Assembly: GCF_003351785.1 (NCBI RefSeq)
Contig: NZ_CP031230.1
Coordinates: forward strand, 2,588,501 to 2,652,500
Source: Sporosarcina sp. PTS2304
Lineage (GTDB): Bacteria > Bacillota > Bacilli > Bacillales_A > Planococcaceae
Length of the DNA stretch: 64,000 bases
Reading direction: 5' to 3'
Shown: positions 17,786-27,392 of the stretch, piece after piece
Position numbering within the stretch: position 1 is the stretch's first letter
Layout of the letters: every line of letters starts with the position of its first letter
Position numbers and translations under genes: made by a program
Notes under the pieces: model-generated
The model's input: the letters and a program-made list of their open reading frames with translations, nothing else
Database searches by the model: none
Told to the model about the DNA's origin: nothing

Positions 17786-18760
17786 TCATCCTAAACGAAT
17801 TCGCGGGTCTACTATTCTCAATAAAATGTCCGACAACATCGTTCCGACAATGACAGCAGCCCCTGAAATGAGAACGAGTGCGGTGACGACCGTGAAATCT
17901 CTAGCCATAATTGAATCGATAAATAACCGCCCGAGCCCTGGATAACTGAAAATCGTCTCTATAAATACAGAACCTGCAATTAAACCTGTAATTTCATATC
18001 CTAAAAAGGCTGCAATCGGCAACATCGAATGGCGCAATATATGCCGGCGATACAAAATATTTTCCGGCACTCCTTTCGCCCGGGCCGTTTTAACAAAGTC
18101 TTTTACTTTCGTCTCTATAATTTCATTGCGCAAATACTGTATCGTCGAGTATGTCAATAATAAGGAACCTGATAACACCGGTAACACTAGATGTTTTAAT
18201 TTGTTCCATACAAATTCCATCGTGTCTTCTTCCATCCGAATATCGACACTTCCGCCGCTCGGAAACCATCCTAGAACGAAACCGAAAACATACAGCATCA
18301 ACAGTGCAAAAACAAACACCGGGGTGGCAAATGAAATATAGTTATACGTTACGATGAGTTGATCGGCAAGGCTGCCTGTCCATCTGCCCGCTATCAAACC
18401 AAGAGGAATTGCAAGCACATACGTCACAAGTAATGTAGCGAGCGACAACCAAATTGTATTGGCGACCCGTCCAGCAAGTAATTGTGTAACGGGTTGTTTA
18501 TGGACGAATGATTGACCGAAGTCTCCCTTTAGCGCATTTCCCATCCAGCGACCATATTGAACAATCCACGGATCATTTAAACCATACTGCTGACGAATCT
18601 TTTCCATTTGCTCAGCAGAAACATTCGGTTTTCCCATAAATGCACCTGTCACCGCATCGCCTGGCATTTGTTTCGCCAAAAAGAAAATGAGCACACTCAA
18701 TAAAAGTAATTGTGGAATCATCAGGAAAATTCTTTTACTAATGAATGTGAGCATTTTCAT
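17786..18760 (-). CDS. Peptide ABC transporter permease (DppB/OppB type)
   Basis: 324 residues with the DppB/OppB layout: N-terminal helix, periplasmic-type loop with MPGDAVTGAFMGKPN and GLNDPWIVQYGRW, then about five helices and an EAA loop DFVKTARAKGVPENILYRRHILRH (given here only as its recognisable start and end, DFVKTARAKG and RHILRH). It starts 6 bp after the second ATPase gene. Confidence 0.92.
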   Translation of the reverse strand: MKMLTFISKRIFLMIPQLLLLSVLIFFLAKQMPGDAVTGAFMGKPNVSAEQMEKIRQQYGLNDPWIVQYGRWMGNALKGDFGQSFVHKQPVTQLLAGRVANTIWLSLATLLVTYVLAIPLGLIAGRWTGSLADQLIVTYNYISFATPVFVFALLMLYVFGFVLGWFPSGGSVDIRMEEDTMEFVWNKLKHLVLPVLSGSLLLTYSTIQYLRNEIIETKVKDFVKTARAKGVPENILYRRHILRHSMLPIAAFLGYEITGLIAGSVFIETIFSYPGLGRLFIDSIMARDFTVVTALVLISGAAVIVGTMLSDILLRIVDPRIRLG

Positions 18761-18766
18761 CCCTCC

Positions 18767-19681
18767 TCATTTCATAGCCACAAAGTGAGTAGATGAAATT
18801 TTCCGCAACTCCTTCACACGTCCGGTCACATCCAAAAAATCACCTATTCGTAGTTCATATTCGCGCTGAATTGTTTGACGTTCCTGAACTTTTTGCATAC
18901 GCTTTGCAGGATTCATTTCCGGCACTGCAGCTAGTAAACGTTTTGTATAAGGATGAAGCGGCCGCTCAAAGATATCCCCCACTGTTCCTTCTTCCACGAG
19001 GCGCCCTTGATACATGATGCCAATTCGATCACACATATGACGGACAATTCCTAAGTCATGCGAGATAAATAACATCGATTGCCCATATTCTCGCTGTATG
19101 TCCTTCATGAAGTTAAGGACTTGGGCTTGCACGGATACGTCAAGTGCCGATACGGGTTCATCCGCTATGAGTAGTTTCGGTTGCAACGCAAGGGCTCTAG
19201 CGATGCAAATACGCTGACGCTGTCCACCTGAAAATTGATGGGGGTATTGGTACAGCGAGTCAGGATTCAGTCCCACTCGTTCTACCAGTTCTCGTACTCG
19301 TTGTAACTCTTGCTCTTTTGAAAGTCGCGAAAAATTCCGTAACGGTTCCGCTATACTATTCCAAACGTTTTTTCTAGGATTCAATGAAGCATAGGGATCT
19401 TGGAATATCATCTGTATATCTTTCATTCGCATTCTTCGTTCTTTGCGTGGCAAGGTGGCTAAATTTTCGCCGTGAAAAAGAATGCTTCCTTCCGTCAATT
19501 GTTTCAATCCGACCAGCGCGCGTGCAGTCGTCGATTTCCCGCATCCTGATTCACCGACCAATCCGTACACTTCTCCTCTGTATAGATGAAAACTGACTCG
19601 GTCGACGATTGGAATGGGTATGCGTCCAGTATTCCGTGGCAAGGAAACCGTCACGTCATGCAGTTGTAAAAGAGGCATCAT
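18767..19681 (-). CDS. Peptide ABC transporter ATPase (DppF/OppF type)
   Basis: 304 residues. Walker [11 protein letters not shown]-loop MIFQDPYASLNPR, signature FSGGQRQR, Walker B LLIADEPVSALD and H-loop ISHDLG are all intact. The C-terminal oligopeptide extension includes LHPYTKRLLAAVPEMNP. It overlaps the preceding ATPase gene by 26 bp, indicating translational coupling. B. subtilis dpp has only one ATPase, so this two-ATPase arrangement is closer to opp operons. Confidence 0.92.
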   Translation of the reverse strand: MMPLLQLHDVTVSLPRNTGRIPIPIVDRVSFHLYRGEVYGLVGESGCGKSTTARALVGLKQLTEGSILFHGENLATLPRKERRMRMKDIQMIFQDPYASLNPRKNVWNSIAEPLRNFSRLSKEQELQRVRELVERVGLNPDSLYQYPHQFSGGQRQRICIARALALQPKLLIADEPVSALDVSVQAQVLNFMKDIQREYGQSMLFISHDLGIVRHMCDRIGIMYQGRLVEEGTVGDIFERPLHPYTKRLLAAVPEMNPAKRMQKVQERQTIQREYELRIGDFLDVTGRVKELRKISSTHFVAMK

Positions 19682-20678
19682 CCGCCACTCCTATTCTGTC
19701 GCCAGGTAAGTAGAAGCGTTGATAACAAGTACATCGGACGTAGTGATCTGGAGCTATTTCACGTAACTTCGGCTGGCCTTCGTGTTGATCAGTTGTAATC
19801 CATGGAATACGCGGCGCAAAACGGCACCCGCTGCGTGATAGACGTTCAATCGAAGGCACCATTCCTTCAATGACATGTAATGTTTGTTGTTGAATAGAAG
19901 GAAGAGAATGTAGAAGAGAGCGCGTATAAGGATGACGCGGCTGATGAAATAGTTCATGAACCGGTGCCAGCTCAACGATTTCTCCAGCGTACATGACCGC
20001 TACCCGATCCGCCATTTCTGCCACTACACCTAAATCATGCGTAATTAATAACACACCCGCCCGCGATTGTTGCTGCAAATCTTTAATCAGCCCCATAATT
20101 TGTGCTTGAATCGTTACATCAAGCGCCGTGGTCGGTTCATCTGCAATGAGCAAGAGTGGATCACAAGCAAGTGCTATAGCAATTAACACACGTTGCCTCA
20201 TCCCACCCGACAACTCGTGCGGATACTGTTGAGAGACTTGTTTGCTATTAGGGATCCCTACTTGTTCGAGTAACTGCAGCACACGCCGTTTCTTGTCTTT
20301 TGTGGATAACGGCAAATGGATGTCCATCACTTCTTTAATTTGATACCCTACTGTCAATAATGGATGCAATGCAGTCATAGGATCCTGAAATATCATGGCG
20401 AGCTGTTTTCCACGGATTTGATTGAATGAAGCAGGGGGCAACTGCAGTAAATCATTTCCTTGGAACGCAATCTCTCCTTCTACGCGCGTACGCTCCGCTG
20501 AATGTAGTCCCATAATCGACAAAGCGAGCGCACTTTTTCCACAACCCGATTCACCGACAATCGCCACTACTTCATTTTTGTGGATAGATAACGAAACACC
20601 ATCTACTGCCGCATGAAATTCACCATCTATCAAGAAAGATGTGTGTAAATTGTGGATAGTTAGCAAGTTATCCTCCAC
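19656..20678 (-). CDS. Peptide ABC transporter ATPase (DppD/OppD type)
   Basis: First gene of the peptide operon. Walker [11 protein letters not shown]-loop [12 protein letters not shown], signature LSGGMRQR, Walker [14 protein letters not shown]-loop ITHDLG; the C-terminal extension has [14 protein letters not shown] and CRFAPRIP. The frame is open back to 20837, inside the trp terminator, so the start must be later. Two candidates: GTG 20678 (8 bp after AAAGGAG) or TTG 20666 (5 bp after GGAGG). Both give a normal-length protein beginning near [11 protein letters not shown]. Confidence 0.92.
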   Translation of the reverse strand: MEDNLLTIHNLHTSFLIDGEFHAAVDGVSLSIHKNEVVAIVGESGCGKSALALSIMGLHSAERTRVEGEIAFQGNDLLQLPPASFNQIRGKQLAMIFQDPMTALHPLLTVGYQIKEVMDIHLPLSTKDKKRRVLQLLEQVGIPNSKQVSQQYPHELSGGMRQRVLIAIALACDPLLLIADEPTTALDVTIQAQIMGLIKDLQQQSRAGVLLITHDLGVVAEMADRVAVMYAGEIVELAPVHELFHQPRHPYTRSLLHSLPSIQQQTLHVIEGMVPSIERLSRSGCRFAPRIPWITTDQHEGQPKLREIAPDHYVRCTCYQRFYLPGDRIGVADDASFTTA

Positions 20679-20810
20679 TTCATCCACTCCTTTGTAGATA
20701 GTGTGAATACATTGTGGGATTTTATGCATGAACTTTAAAAAGTTATCCACTTTTTTGGAGAGGCTATGAGCGCGAACAGTCTCACCCCCACATTCCAAAA
20801 CAACAAAAAA

Positions 20811-20843
20811 GCCGAACAACTGAAATTCATCAGTCATTCGGTC
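20811..20843 (-). terminator. Terminator of the trp operon
   Basis: Minus strand: stem GACCGAATGACTGA / TCAGTTGTTCGGC (with two imperfect positions) then TTTTTT, starting 11 bp after the trpA stop. It separates trp from the peptide transport operon. Confidence 0.8.
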
Positions 20844-20853
20844 TTATACACTA

Positions 20854-21645
20854 TCATCGATGTGAAACTGTATTCTTCGAAGCGTCAATTAATTGTGTAA
20901 TCGTCGCCAAGTCGTTTTCATGCAAAGCGGTGACAATCGCACTTCCGACAATGACGCCATCCGCCAATGCCCCTAGGTTTTTTACTTGTTCGGGTGTGGA
21001 TATACCGAATCCTGCCAGTACGGGAACAGAACTTGCTTCTTTTAATCGCTGCAAATGTCCTTCTAACCCTTCTGTAAATGAAGAACGAACACCTGTGATG
21101 CCGTTGACAGTTACCGCGTAAATAAAACCTTCTGCAGCTTTGGCGATTGCTTCGATACGTTCAGATGGGCTTGTTAGTGAAACGAGTTGGATTAAAGCGA
21201 CATCTGAATCTATCAACGCGTCTGTTAACATCCCGCTTTCTTCAAGGGGAAGGTCTGGAATGATCAAGCCGTACACTCCACTTTTTTCACAATCGGCTGC
21301 GAGAACGTTCAAGCCGTAACTCAATACCGGATTCAAGTACGTCATAATGACTAACGGAACAGTTACTTCGTCTCTAAACGTAGCGAGTTCATTCAATACT
21401 TTTCGGAAAGTAATTCCTTCAGCTAATGCCCGTTCTCCTGCTTGCTGGATGACTTCACCGTCTGCTACAGGGTCGGAAAACGGAATGCCGACTTCGATCG
21501 TTGTTGCGCCTGCTTCCTGAAGAAATAAAATATTCTTTTTCAGTGTAGCCAGACCACCGTCGCCTGCCATAATATATGGAACGAATGCTTTATCTCCAAC
21601 TTCATTACATGACAGTATTGCTTGTTTTACTCGTTGTTTTGTCAT
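20854..21645 (-). CDS. trpA: Tryptophan synthase alpha subunit
   Basis: Cleaves indole-3-glycerol phosphate to indole, which is passed to TrpB. It has 263 residues and the TIM-barrel signature EVGIPFSDPVADGEVIQ, the catalytic Glu in TTIEVGIPFSDP and Asp in YGLIIPDLPLEE, and the phosphate-binding GFGISTPEQ and DGVIVGSAIV. It overlaps trpB (stop and start share a base, TAATG). Confidence 0.97.
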   Translation of the reverse strand: MTKQRVKQAILSCNEVGDKAFVPYIMAGDGGLATLKKNILFLQEAGATTIEVGIPFSDPVADGEVIQQAGERALAEGITFRKVLNELATFRDEVTVPLVIMTYLNPVLSYGLNVLAADCEKSGVYGLIIPDLPLEESGMLTDALIDSDVALIQLVSLTSPSERIEAIAKAAEGFIYAVTVNGITGVRSSFTEGLEGHLQRLKEASSVPVLAGFGISTPEQVKNLGALADGVIVGSAIVTALHENDLATITQLIDASKNTVSHR

Positions 21646-22835
21646 TATGCTTGGCCTCCTAACGCATCGCGTATCGTTTGAACGTCTTTATCGCCGCGAC
21701 CTGATAAACAGATGACGAGTACTTCGTCTTCTTTCATTTCTTTCGCTAACTGTACCGAATAGTAAACGGCATGTGCACTTTCTAATGCAGGAATAATTCC
21801 TTCTATACGGGACAATAATTGGACTCCTTCGAGCGCTTGTTGATCCGTTACGGAATCATACTGCACGCGCTTAATGTCATGTAAATAACAGTGTTCGGGA
21901 CCGACTGCGGGGTAGTCTAAGCCTGCCGAAATAGAATGAGCTTCCTGTATGAATCCATCGTCATCTTGAAGAACGTACATGTAGGCTCCATGCAATACTC
22001 CTTCTTGCTTACCTGCAATCGCTGCAGCGTGCTTACCTGAAGAAATCCCACTTCCTGCCGCTTCTACACCGTACAATTTTACCTCTTCATCTTCAACAAA
22101 TGGATGGAACATGCCAATTGCGTTACTTCCTCCACCGATACATGCGACCACCGCATCAGGTAGACGGCCTTCTTTCTCGATAATTTGTTTACGTGTTTCA
22201 TCTCCAATTACACGTTGGAAATCACGAACAATTTGCGGGAATGGATGCGGACCTAGCGCGGATCCTAAAATATAATGCGTGTCGTCTACATTTGAAACCC
22301 AGTAACGTAATGCTTCGTTAACTGCATCTTTCAACGTACCTGCCCCTTTATCGACAGAGACTACTTTTGTACCTAGCAACTCCATGCGGAACACATTCAA
22401 TTCTTGGCGACGCACATCTTCTTTCCCCATGAAAACAACACATTCAAGACCTAGTAATGCACAAGCCGTGGCCGTGGCTACACCATGTTGACCCGCGCCT
22501 GTTTCAGCGACGATTTTCTTTTTACCCATGCGAATCGCAAGTAATGCTTGACCGAGTGAGTTATTGATCTTATGCGCACCTGTATGATTCAAATCTTCAC
22601 GCTTTAAGTAAATCTTTGCACCGCCTGCGTGTTTCGTCAGACGCTCTGCAAAAAACAATGGATTTTCTCTTCCGACGAAATCTTTTAAGTAATAATTTAA
22701 TTCCTCTGTGAACGAAGGATCTTGTTGCGCTTCTTCGTACGCCGTTTCCAACTCCTGCAATGCCGTCATCAATGTCTCGGGAACAAATTGTCCACCAAAT
22801 CTACCGTAGCGTCCTTTAGTTTCTGTCGTTGTCAT
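21645..22835 (-). CDS. trpB: Tryptophan synthase beta subunit
   Basis: PLP enzyme joining indole and serine to form tryptophan. Family marks: [16 protein letters not shown] at the N-terminus, the PLP lysine in [29 protein letters not shown], and the phosphate-binding [10 protein letters not shown]. Start set at ATG 22835 (MTTTETKGR) with GGAG 8 bp before it; a GTG at 22844 is in frame but overlaps that site. The start lies 20 bp inside trpF. Confidence 0.97.
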   Translation of the reverse strand: MTTTETKGRYGRFGGQFVPETLMTALQELETAYEEAQQDPSFTEELNYYLKDFVGRENPLFFAERLTKHAGGAKIYLKREDLNHTGAHKINNSLGQALLAIRMGKKKIVAETGAGQHGVATATACALLGLECVVFMGKEDVRRQELNVFRMELLGTKVVSVDKGAGTLKDAVNEALRYWVSNVDDTHYILGSALGPHPFPQIVRDFQRVIGDETRKQIIEKEGRLPDAVVACIGGGSNAIGMFHPFVEDEEVKLYGVEAAGSGISSGKHAAAIAGKQEGVLHGAYMYVLQDDDGFIQEAHSISAGLDYPAVGPEHCYLHDIKRVQYDSVTDQQALEGVQLLSRIEGIIPALESAHAVYYSVQLAKEMKEDEVLVICLSGRGDKDVQTIRDALGGQA

Positions 22836-23451
22836 CTGTACCACTCCTACCCTTCGCTAGTTGAATAAACGTCTGAATCCGTTCACTATCTTTTTGCTTA
22901 TTAATTTCCACTCCGCTAGATACATCGACCATAAAGGGATGTACTTGCTCAATCGCCTGTTGAACATTTCCTGCATGCAGACCACCTGCTAGTATCATCT
23001 GTTGCCTTGTCACACCTGCATTTTCTAGTAAAGACCAGTCGAACGTTTTACCGCTACCGCCTTTGTATTCTACGCCCGGTGTATCGAATAAATAGTAATC
23101 GACATCGTACGTAGCTGCCCGTTTCACATCTTCTTCACTTGCGATGGACAGTGCTTTAATAGAAGGCAATCCTACCTCTCGAATGAACTCTGGGGATTCG
23201 TCTCCATGGTATTGAATATAATCTAACGGTACTTCTTTAAATGTTTTTTGTAATTGTTCTTTCGTCGCATCGACAAAGACACCAATTTTCCACACTGAAT
23301 TCGGTATAGTAGACGCCAGTAACTGCGCTTGTTCAATCGTTACTTCCCGGCTACTTGGCGCAAAAACAAAGCCAATCGCATCTGCCCCTGCATCCACAGC
23401 GGCTTTTACATGTTCTGTACGTGACAATCCACAAATTTTTACTCTTGTCAT
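22816..23451 (-). CDS. trpF: Phosphoribosylanthranilate isomerase
   Basis: Third enzyme of the pathway, 211 residues. It has the catalytic Cys in VKICGLSR and Asp in FDTPG, plus AGGLHAGNV and VDVSSGVE phosphate loops. Starts in an ATGA overlap with trpC. As in Bacilli, trpC and trpF are separate genes and not fused. Confidence 0.96.
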   Translation of the reverse strand: MTRVKICGLSRTEHVKAAVDAGADAIGFVFAPSSREVTIEQAQLLASTIPNSVWKIGVFVDATKEQLQKTFKEVPLDYIQYHGDESPEFIREVGLPSIKALSIASEEDVKRAATYDVDYYLFDTPGVEYKGGSGKTFDWSLLENAGVTRQQMILAGGLHAGNVQQAIEQVHPFMVDVSSGVEINKQKDSERIQTFIQLAKGRSGTDDNDRN

Positions 23452-24236
23452 GAACGTAGTCCTGGCTTCGCTACTTGCAGTGATTGGAGTGCATCTTTCA
23501 CTGAATCACTGCGCATCAATGATTCGCCGACTAACACTGCACTGGCCCCTGCATTTGCTGCACGTTCCGCATCTGCAGCGTCCCAAATTCCACTTTCACT
23601 AATGAAGACACGCTCTTCGTCAAATGGGAAATGTTGCGCAATGAGTTCTGTCTGCGTTAAGTCTACTTCAAATGTATGCAAATCGCGGTTATTGACACCG
23701 ATAATTTTTGCGTCAATAGCAAGGGCGCGTTGCAATTCTTCTACATTGTGGACTTCTACCAGTACGTCTAGACCTTGCCGGTTCGCATACGTATACAATC
23801 TACCTAGTGTTCTGTCATCTAAAGCTGCGACAATGAGTAAAATGACAGAGGCTCCCGCACTTTTTGCTTGGTCAATCTGAATTTCGTGAATCATGAAGTC
23901 TTTACATAGCAAAGCGATAGGAACAGCCTCGGCTACAGCAGCTAAATCTTCAAAGGATCCTTTAAAAAATTCTTGATCCGTTAAAACAGAAATACAAGCA
24001 GCGCCCGCTTCATAATATGCAGTCGCTTGTTTCACAGGGTTCGCCCCTTCTGCGATCAATCCTTTAGAAGGAGAAGCACGCTTCATTTCAGAAATTACTT
24101 GGAGCTGTTTAGCTTTGCGTAATGTCGTATACAGCGAAGGGCGTGTAAGTTCTCTGTCGGGAAATGTCGTTTTATTTGCCAATAAATTTTCTACTTCTAT
24201 TTTCTTTTGTGCAATGATTTTATCTAAAATTGTCAT
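23448..24236 (-). CDS. trpC: Indole-3-glycerol phosphate synthase
   Basis: Closes the indole ring; 262 residues. Conserved pieces: VISEMKRASPSKGLI with the catalytic lysine, VLTDQEFFKGSFEDL, LLCKDFMIHEIQI, GVNNRDLHTFEVD and ISESGI. It starts in an ATGA overlap with the end of trpD and ends in another with trpF. Confidence 0.97.
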   Translation of the reverse strand: MTILDKIIAQKKIEVENLLANKTTFPDRELTRPSLYTTLRKAKQLQVISEMKRASPSKGLIAEGANPVKQATAYYEAGAACISVLTDQEFFKGSFEDLAAVAEAVPIALLCKDFMIHEIQIDQAKSAGASVILLIVAALDDRTLGRLYTYANRQGLDVLVEVHNVEELQRALAIDAKIIGVNNRDLHTFEVDLTQTELIAQHFPFDEERVFISESGIWDAADAERAANAGASAVLVGESLMRSDSVKDALQSLQVAKPGLRS

Positions 24237-25264
24237 GGAGTAACCGCCTTTTGCCGAATCATTTCGCTAAACGCGATAACAGATTCTAGTTTTTCTAACG
24301 CTTTTCCTGATAAGATGCTTTCTGTAGCACGTTTTACACCTTCTTGAATTGTAGCTACTTGACCATTGGCAAATAAACCAATTCCTGCATTCAACACGAC
24401 CGTATCAAATTTCGGTCCTCGCTCTCCATTCAGGATGGCTCTTGTCGTTGCGGCATTCTCCACCGCGTCTCCGCCTTTAATTGCTGACAGCGGCGCATAC
24501 TCTAAGCCCACATCATCTGCCGTTAAAGAAAATGGGATTAAATCGCCATGATCCAAGAGAACAAACTCATTTTGCCCTGCAAGTGATGCTTCGTCCATGC
24601 CACCTGCCCCACTTACTACAATCGCTCGTTCACGTCCGAGCATCCGAAGTACAGAAGCATACTCCATGATGAAGTCAGGACGATTAATACCAGTAAATTG
24701 TGTCGCAAGAGCCACCGGATTAGTTAACGGTCCGACTAAGTTAAAAATCGTCGGCTTGCCGATTTTATTTCGAATGGCTCCAATGCGCTTCATTTTCGGA
24801 TGAATTGCTGGAGCGAATAAAAACGCGATCCCTTCCTGTTCAAGCAAATTTTTCATATCCGCCGTCTGATAGCCTGAATGAATACCGAGCGCGTCTAAAA
24901 CGTCCTGACTTCCTGCTGCGCTCGAAATTTTTCGGTTCCCGTGCTTCGCTACTTGCACACCAGCTCCCGCTAAAACAAATGCAGCAGTCGTACTAATATT
25001 GAATGTATTTACTCCGTCTCCGCCCGTCCCGCAGTTGTCCAAGTAGCGTGCAGTCGTCGGTGTTAAATCCATTGCGTAAGACTTCATAACCGCTGCCAGA
25101 GCGGCAACTTCATGGGAGGTTTCTCCTTTTTTTGATAAAGCGGTTAGAAATTGTATGATTTGTTGTTCATTTGTTTCTTCATTAAATAGCAGTTCTGCTA
25201 CGACTTTCATTTCCTCGTACATGAGGTGACCGTTCTTCTCGACTATAGAAATGTAATTTTCCAT
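24233..25264 (-). CDS. trpD: Anthranilate phosphoribosyltransferase
   Basis: Adds the phosphoribosyl group to anthranilate. It has the PRPP-binding glycine loop DNCGTGGDGVNTFNIST, KHGNRKISSAAGSQDVL and the conserved HPKMKRIGAIRNKIG region. The second ATG (25264) is preferred because GGAG lies 8 bp before it; an ATG at 25270 is only 2 bp from the site. It is a stand-alone TrpD with no fused glutamine amidotransferase. Confidence 0.96.
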   Translation of the reverse strand: MENYISIVEKNGHLMYEEMKVVAELLFNEETNEQQIIQFLTALSKKGETSHEVAALAAVMKSYAMDLTPTTARYLDNCGTGGDGVNTFNISTTAAFVLAGAGVQVAKHGNRKISSAAGSQDVLDALGIHSGYQTADMKNLLEQEGIAFLFAPAIHPKMKRIGAIRNKIGKPTIFNLVGPLTNPVALATQFTGINRPDFIMEYASVLRMLGRERAIVVSGAGGMDEASLAGQNEFVLLDHGDLIPFSLTADDVGLEYAPLSAIKGGDAVENAATTRAILNGERGPKFDTVVLNAGIGLFANGQVATIQEGVKRATESILSGKALEKLESVIAFSEMIRQKAVTP

Positions 25265-25301
25265 CCTCATCTCTCCTCTTCTCGTCTACTAACACGGCTG
25301 A

Positions 25302-26684
25302 TCATTTCATCGGTTCTGTTGCTTCAAGTAATGACCGTGCTTTATTTGATGTTTCTTTATATTCCAATGAAGGGACAGAAGCTTCCACAATACCTGCTCC
25401 CGCCTGTACGTATGCTTTGCCGTCTTTTACTAACATCGTACGGATAGTAAGGGCAAAGTCGATATTACCGTTCAAGCCGATGTAGCCGATTGCGCCGCCG
25501 TAAATTCCACGATGTTGATCTTCTAGTTCATCAATAATTGTCATAGCCGCTGGTTTAGGCGAGCCTGTCACTGTCCCTGCCGGCAATGTCGCTTTTAAAG
25601 CGTCTAGCGCATGGAGTCCAGGTGCTAAATTCCCTTCTACTTCAGATACTAAATGCATGACGTGCTCATAGCGTACTGTGTCTAAGTAATTAGCTATTTC
25701 AATCGTTTCGGGACGGCAAATTTGTTGAAGTTCCTTTTTGCTCACTTCTACTAACATATCATGCTCCGATAATTCTTTTGGATCATTGCGTAATTCCTTT
25801 TCAAGCGCTTGATCTTCTGCTTCGTCCCGTCCTCTTCGGCGTGTGCCTGCGATCGGGTTTGTCAATACTTTTTCACCCGTCACACGAACCAAACTCTCCG
25901 GTGATGTACCGATTACGGTATGATCTTCAAACTCCATATAATACATATACGGTGACGGATTGCGTCGACGTAATGCACGGTAAAGCGCGAACGGATCACC
26001 TGTAATATCCGCTTCAAAACGGCGGGACAGCACAACTTGTTCAGCCTGACCTTCTCGGATCGCATCAATCACAATTTGTACACGACGTTCAAATTCCTCT
26101 TTTGAAATGGCACAACGATAATCTGATAGTGACACGTCATCTTCCTTATCTACCGAGCCATTCACAATCATTTCTTCAATTGCATCTAGATCCGGTGCCT
26201 CGTATACAGGATTGATCTCCGTATGCAGTAGCGTGACTTCATGCAGTTGATGGTCATAGATGACGATCGTGTCGTAAATATTAAAGTACACGTCTGGAAT
26301 ATGTAAGTCATCAGCTGTACGTTTTTCACCGTTACGCGCAGCTCCATATCCTACATAACCGACTGCCCCGCCTGTAAAGGGGAATCCTGCATCTTCTGTA
26401 ATACGTGGCATCAACCGTTTAAGCAACGTATATAAATCACCTTCATGCGTATACGTTTTTCCTGTGGAGTAGACCAATTCTTCGACAACGCCATCCCGCC
26501 CGCGGTAGGCTTTTTGAGGATTCAGCCCAATGAATGAATACCGTCCAGATCCGCCTGCCTGAGAAGAACTTTCTAGTAAGAATTTGTGATTCCCTTTCAG
26601 CCTTCTAAAAATCAAGATCGGTGTTAGAGAATCTCCATCAATCTTTCTAGTCGTTACGCGTAAATTCTTCTTTTCTGCCATCAT
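25302..26684 (-). CDS. trpE: Anthranilate synthase component I
   Basis: Makes anthranilate from chorismate with ammonia delivered by a glutaminase partner. The chorismate-binding core has IAGTRRRGRDEAEDQ, LVEVSKKEL, HLVSEVEG, PAGTVTGSPKPAA and GIYGGAIGYIG. Near the N-terminus SSSQAGGSGRYSFIG contains the Trp-feedback region. Start set at ATG 26684, 7 bp after GAGGAG. No trpG occurs in the operon; in Bacillales the shared PabA/TrpG usually sits in the folate operon. Confidence 0.96.
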   Translation of the reverse strand: MMAEKKNLRVTTRKIDGDSLTPILIFRRLKGNHKFLLESSSQAGGSGRYSFIGLNPQKAYRGRDGVVEELVYSTGKTYTHEGDLYTLLKRLMPRITEDAGFPFTGGAVGYVGYGAARNGEKRTADDLHIPDVYFNIYDTIVIYDHQLHEVTLLHTEINPVYEAPDLDAIEEMIVNGSVDKEDDVSLSDYRCAISKEEFERRVQIVIDAIREGQAEQVVLSRRFEADITGDPFALYRALRRRNPSPYMYYMEFEDHTVIGTSPESLVRVTGEKVLTNPIAGTRRRGRDEAEDQALEKELRNDPKELSEHDMLVEVSKKELQQICRPETIEIANYLDTVRYEHVMHLVSEVEGNLAPGLHALDALKATLPAGTVTGSPKPAAMTIIDELEDQHRGIYGGAIGYIGLNGNIDFALTIRTMLVKDGKAYVQAGAGIVEASVPSLEYKETSNKARSLLEATEPMK

Positions 26685-26708
26685 ATTCATTCTCCTCTTT
26701 TCTCTCAT

Positions 26709-27065
26709 CTTCTATGTTCTTTACTTCAAATATAAAAAGCCCTCTGCAGACAGACATATTTAGCCTGTTGCAGAGGACGATTAGTAACCGCGTTGCCACC
26801 TCAAATTGAAACGCCGAAGCACTTCCACTTTATGTGTTTTCACACTGCCTTTAACGCAGGCTAACGTCTGTTTTCATCGAAACAGCTGCCATAAGTCCAT
26901 TCACGACTGCCGTGTATCAGTTCTCACCATTCACTGACTCTCTAAAAAGCACGCACGATCGCTACTCTTCTTATTCTGATCTTTTCACTATTCTCTTCTC
27001 AGCTGACTCTACTCGTCTATCGTGGACGATTTCGCTACCGAAATCTTCTGTCCGTCTCGTTATTA
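26709..27065 (-). ncRNA. Trp T-box riboswitch leader of the trp operon
   Basis: On the minus strand the leader before trpE carries the conserved T-box sequence AGGTGGCAACGCGG (26788-26801). Upstream is a Stem I region with a specifier loop GAATGGA, whose TGG (26897-26899) is the Trp codon, and downstream the factor-independent terminator. Uncharged tRNA-Trp would pair with specifier and T-box and favour the antiterminator. B. subtilis instead controls trpEDCFBA with TRAP, so this is tRNA-based control of the same gene order. Confidence 0.93.
26735..26777 (-). terminator. T-box regulatory terminator
   Basis: Minus strand: stem CCTCTGCA / TGCAGAGG followed by GCTTTTTAT. The 5' arm region overlaps the sequence that pairs with the T-box motif in the antiterminator form. 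Confidence 0.85.
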
Positions 27066-27070
27066 CATTT

Positions 27071-27099
27071 ATCTTAATATGCAGAATCTTTAATGTCAA
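27071..27099 (-). promoter_or_regulatory. Sigma-A promoter of the trp T-box transcript
   Basis: On the minus strand a perfect -35 TTGACA (27094-27099), a 17-bp spacer and -10 TAAGAT (27071-27076). It is placed exactly to start the T-box leader. Confidence 0.85.
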
Positions 27100-27119
27100 C
27101 ATTTTATTATTATAAAAAT

Positions 27120-27340
27120 CAAGCCTGTTGATTAATTCTATTATTCATTTAGTCGAAAGCAAGTTTGACTATGGGGAGTGGATAGAATGAGGCTGACTTA
27201 GTGTGTCATGCGGCTTGCGCTTCCGGACGATACGCTTTCTGCAGGGAGAATCCTATCACGTACACTTCCTCCACAACTACTCATTAAAACTATCTCATTT
27301 CCATAAACTAATTCCTTTCTTTGAACAATCAACAGGCTTG
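27120..27340 (+). repeat. MITE-like element with perfect 14-bp terminal inverted repeats
   Basis: Left end CAAGCCTGTTGATT (27120-27133) and right end AATCAACAGGCTTG (27327-27340) are exact reverse complements. Between them lie the family blocks TTTGACTATGG, GCGGCTTGCGCTTCC, GACGATACGCTTTC and GCAGGGAGAATCCT. About 221 bp, no coding capacity. It fills the space between the divergent trp and rluF-type promoters. No direct target duplication is seen at the ends. Confidence 0.82.
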
Positions 27341-27349
27341 AGTAAAAAT

Positions 27350-27371
27350 GTTATAATCGATTTATTATAAC
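27350..27371 (+). promoter_or_regulatory. Palindrome over the -10 region of the rluF-type gene
   Basis: GTTATAAT (27350-27357) and ATTATAAC (27364-27371) are perfect inverted 8-mers with a 6-bp spacer. The left arm contains the consensus -10 TATAAT (27352-27357). The -35 region falls within the right end of the adjacent repeat element. It could be an operator or simply two facing -10 boxes. Confidence 0.5.
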
Positions 27372-27392
27372 GAGTGCGGAAGGAGAAGTACT

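Noticed and set aside
20679-20837. N-terminal extension of the first peptide ATPase
   Set aside because: It would start inside the trp terminator, and the ATPase family begins near LLTIHNLH.
27120-27340. Target-site duplication at the 14-bp ends
   Set aside because: Similar TAAAAAT strings occur near both ends, but not directly adjacent to them, so no duplication is claimed.
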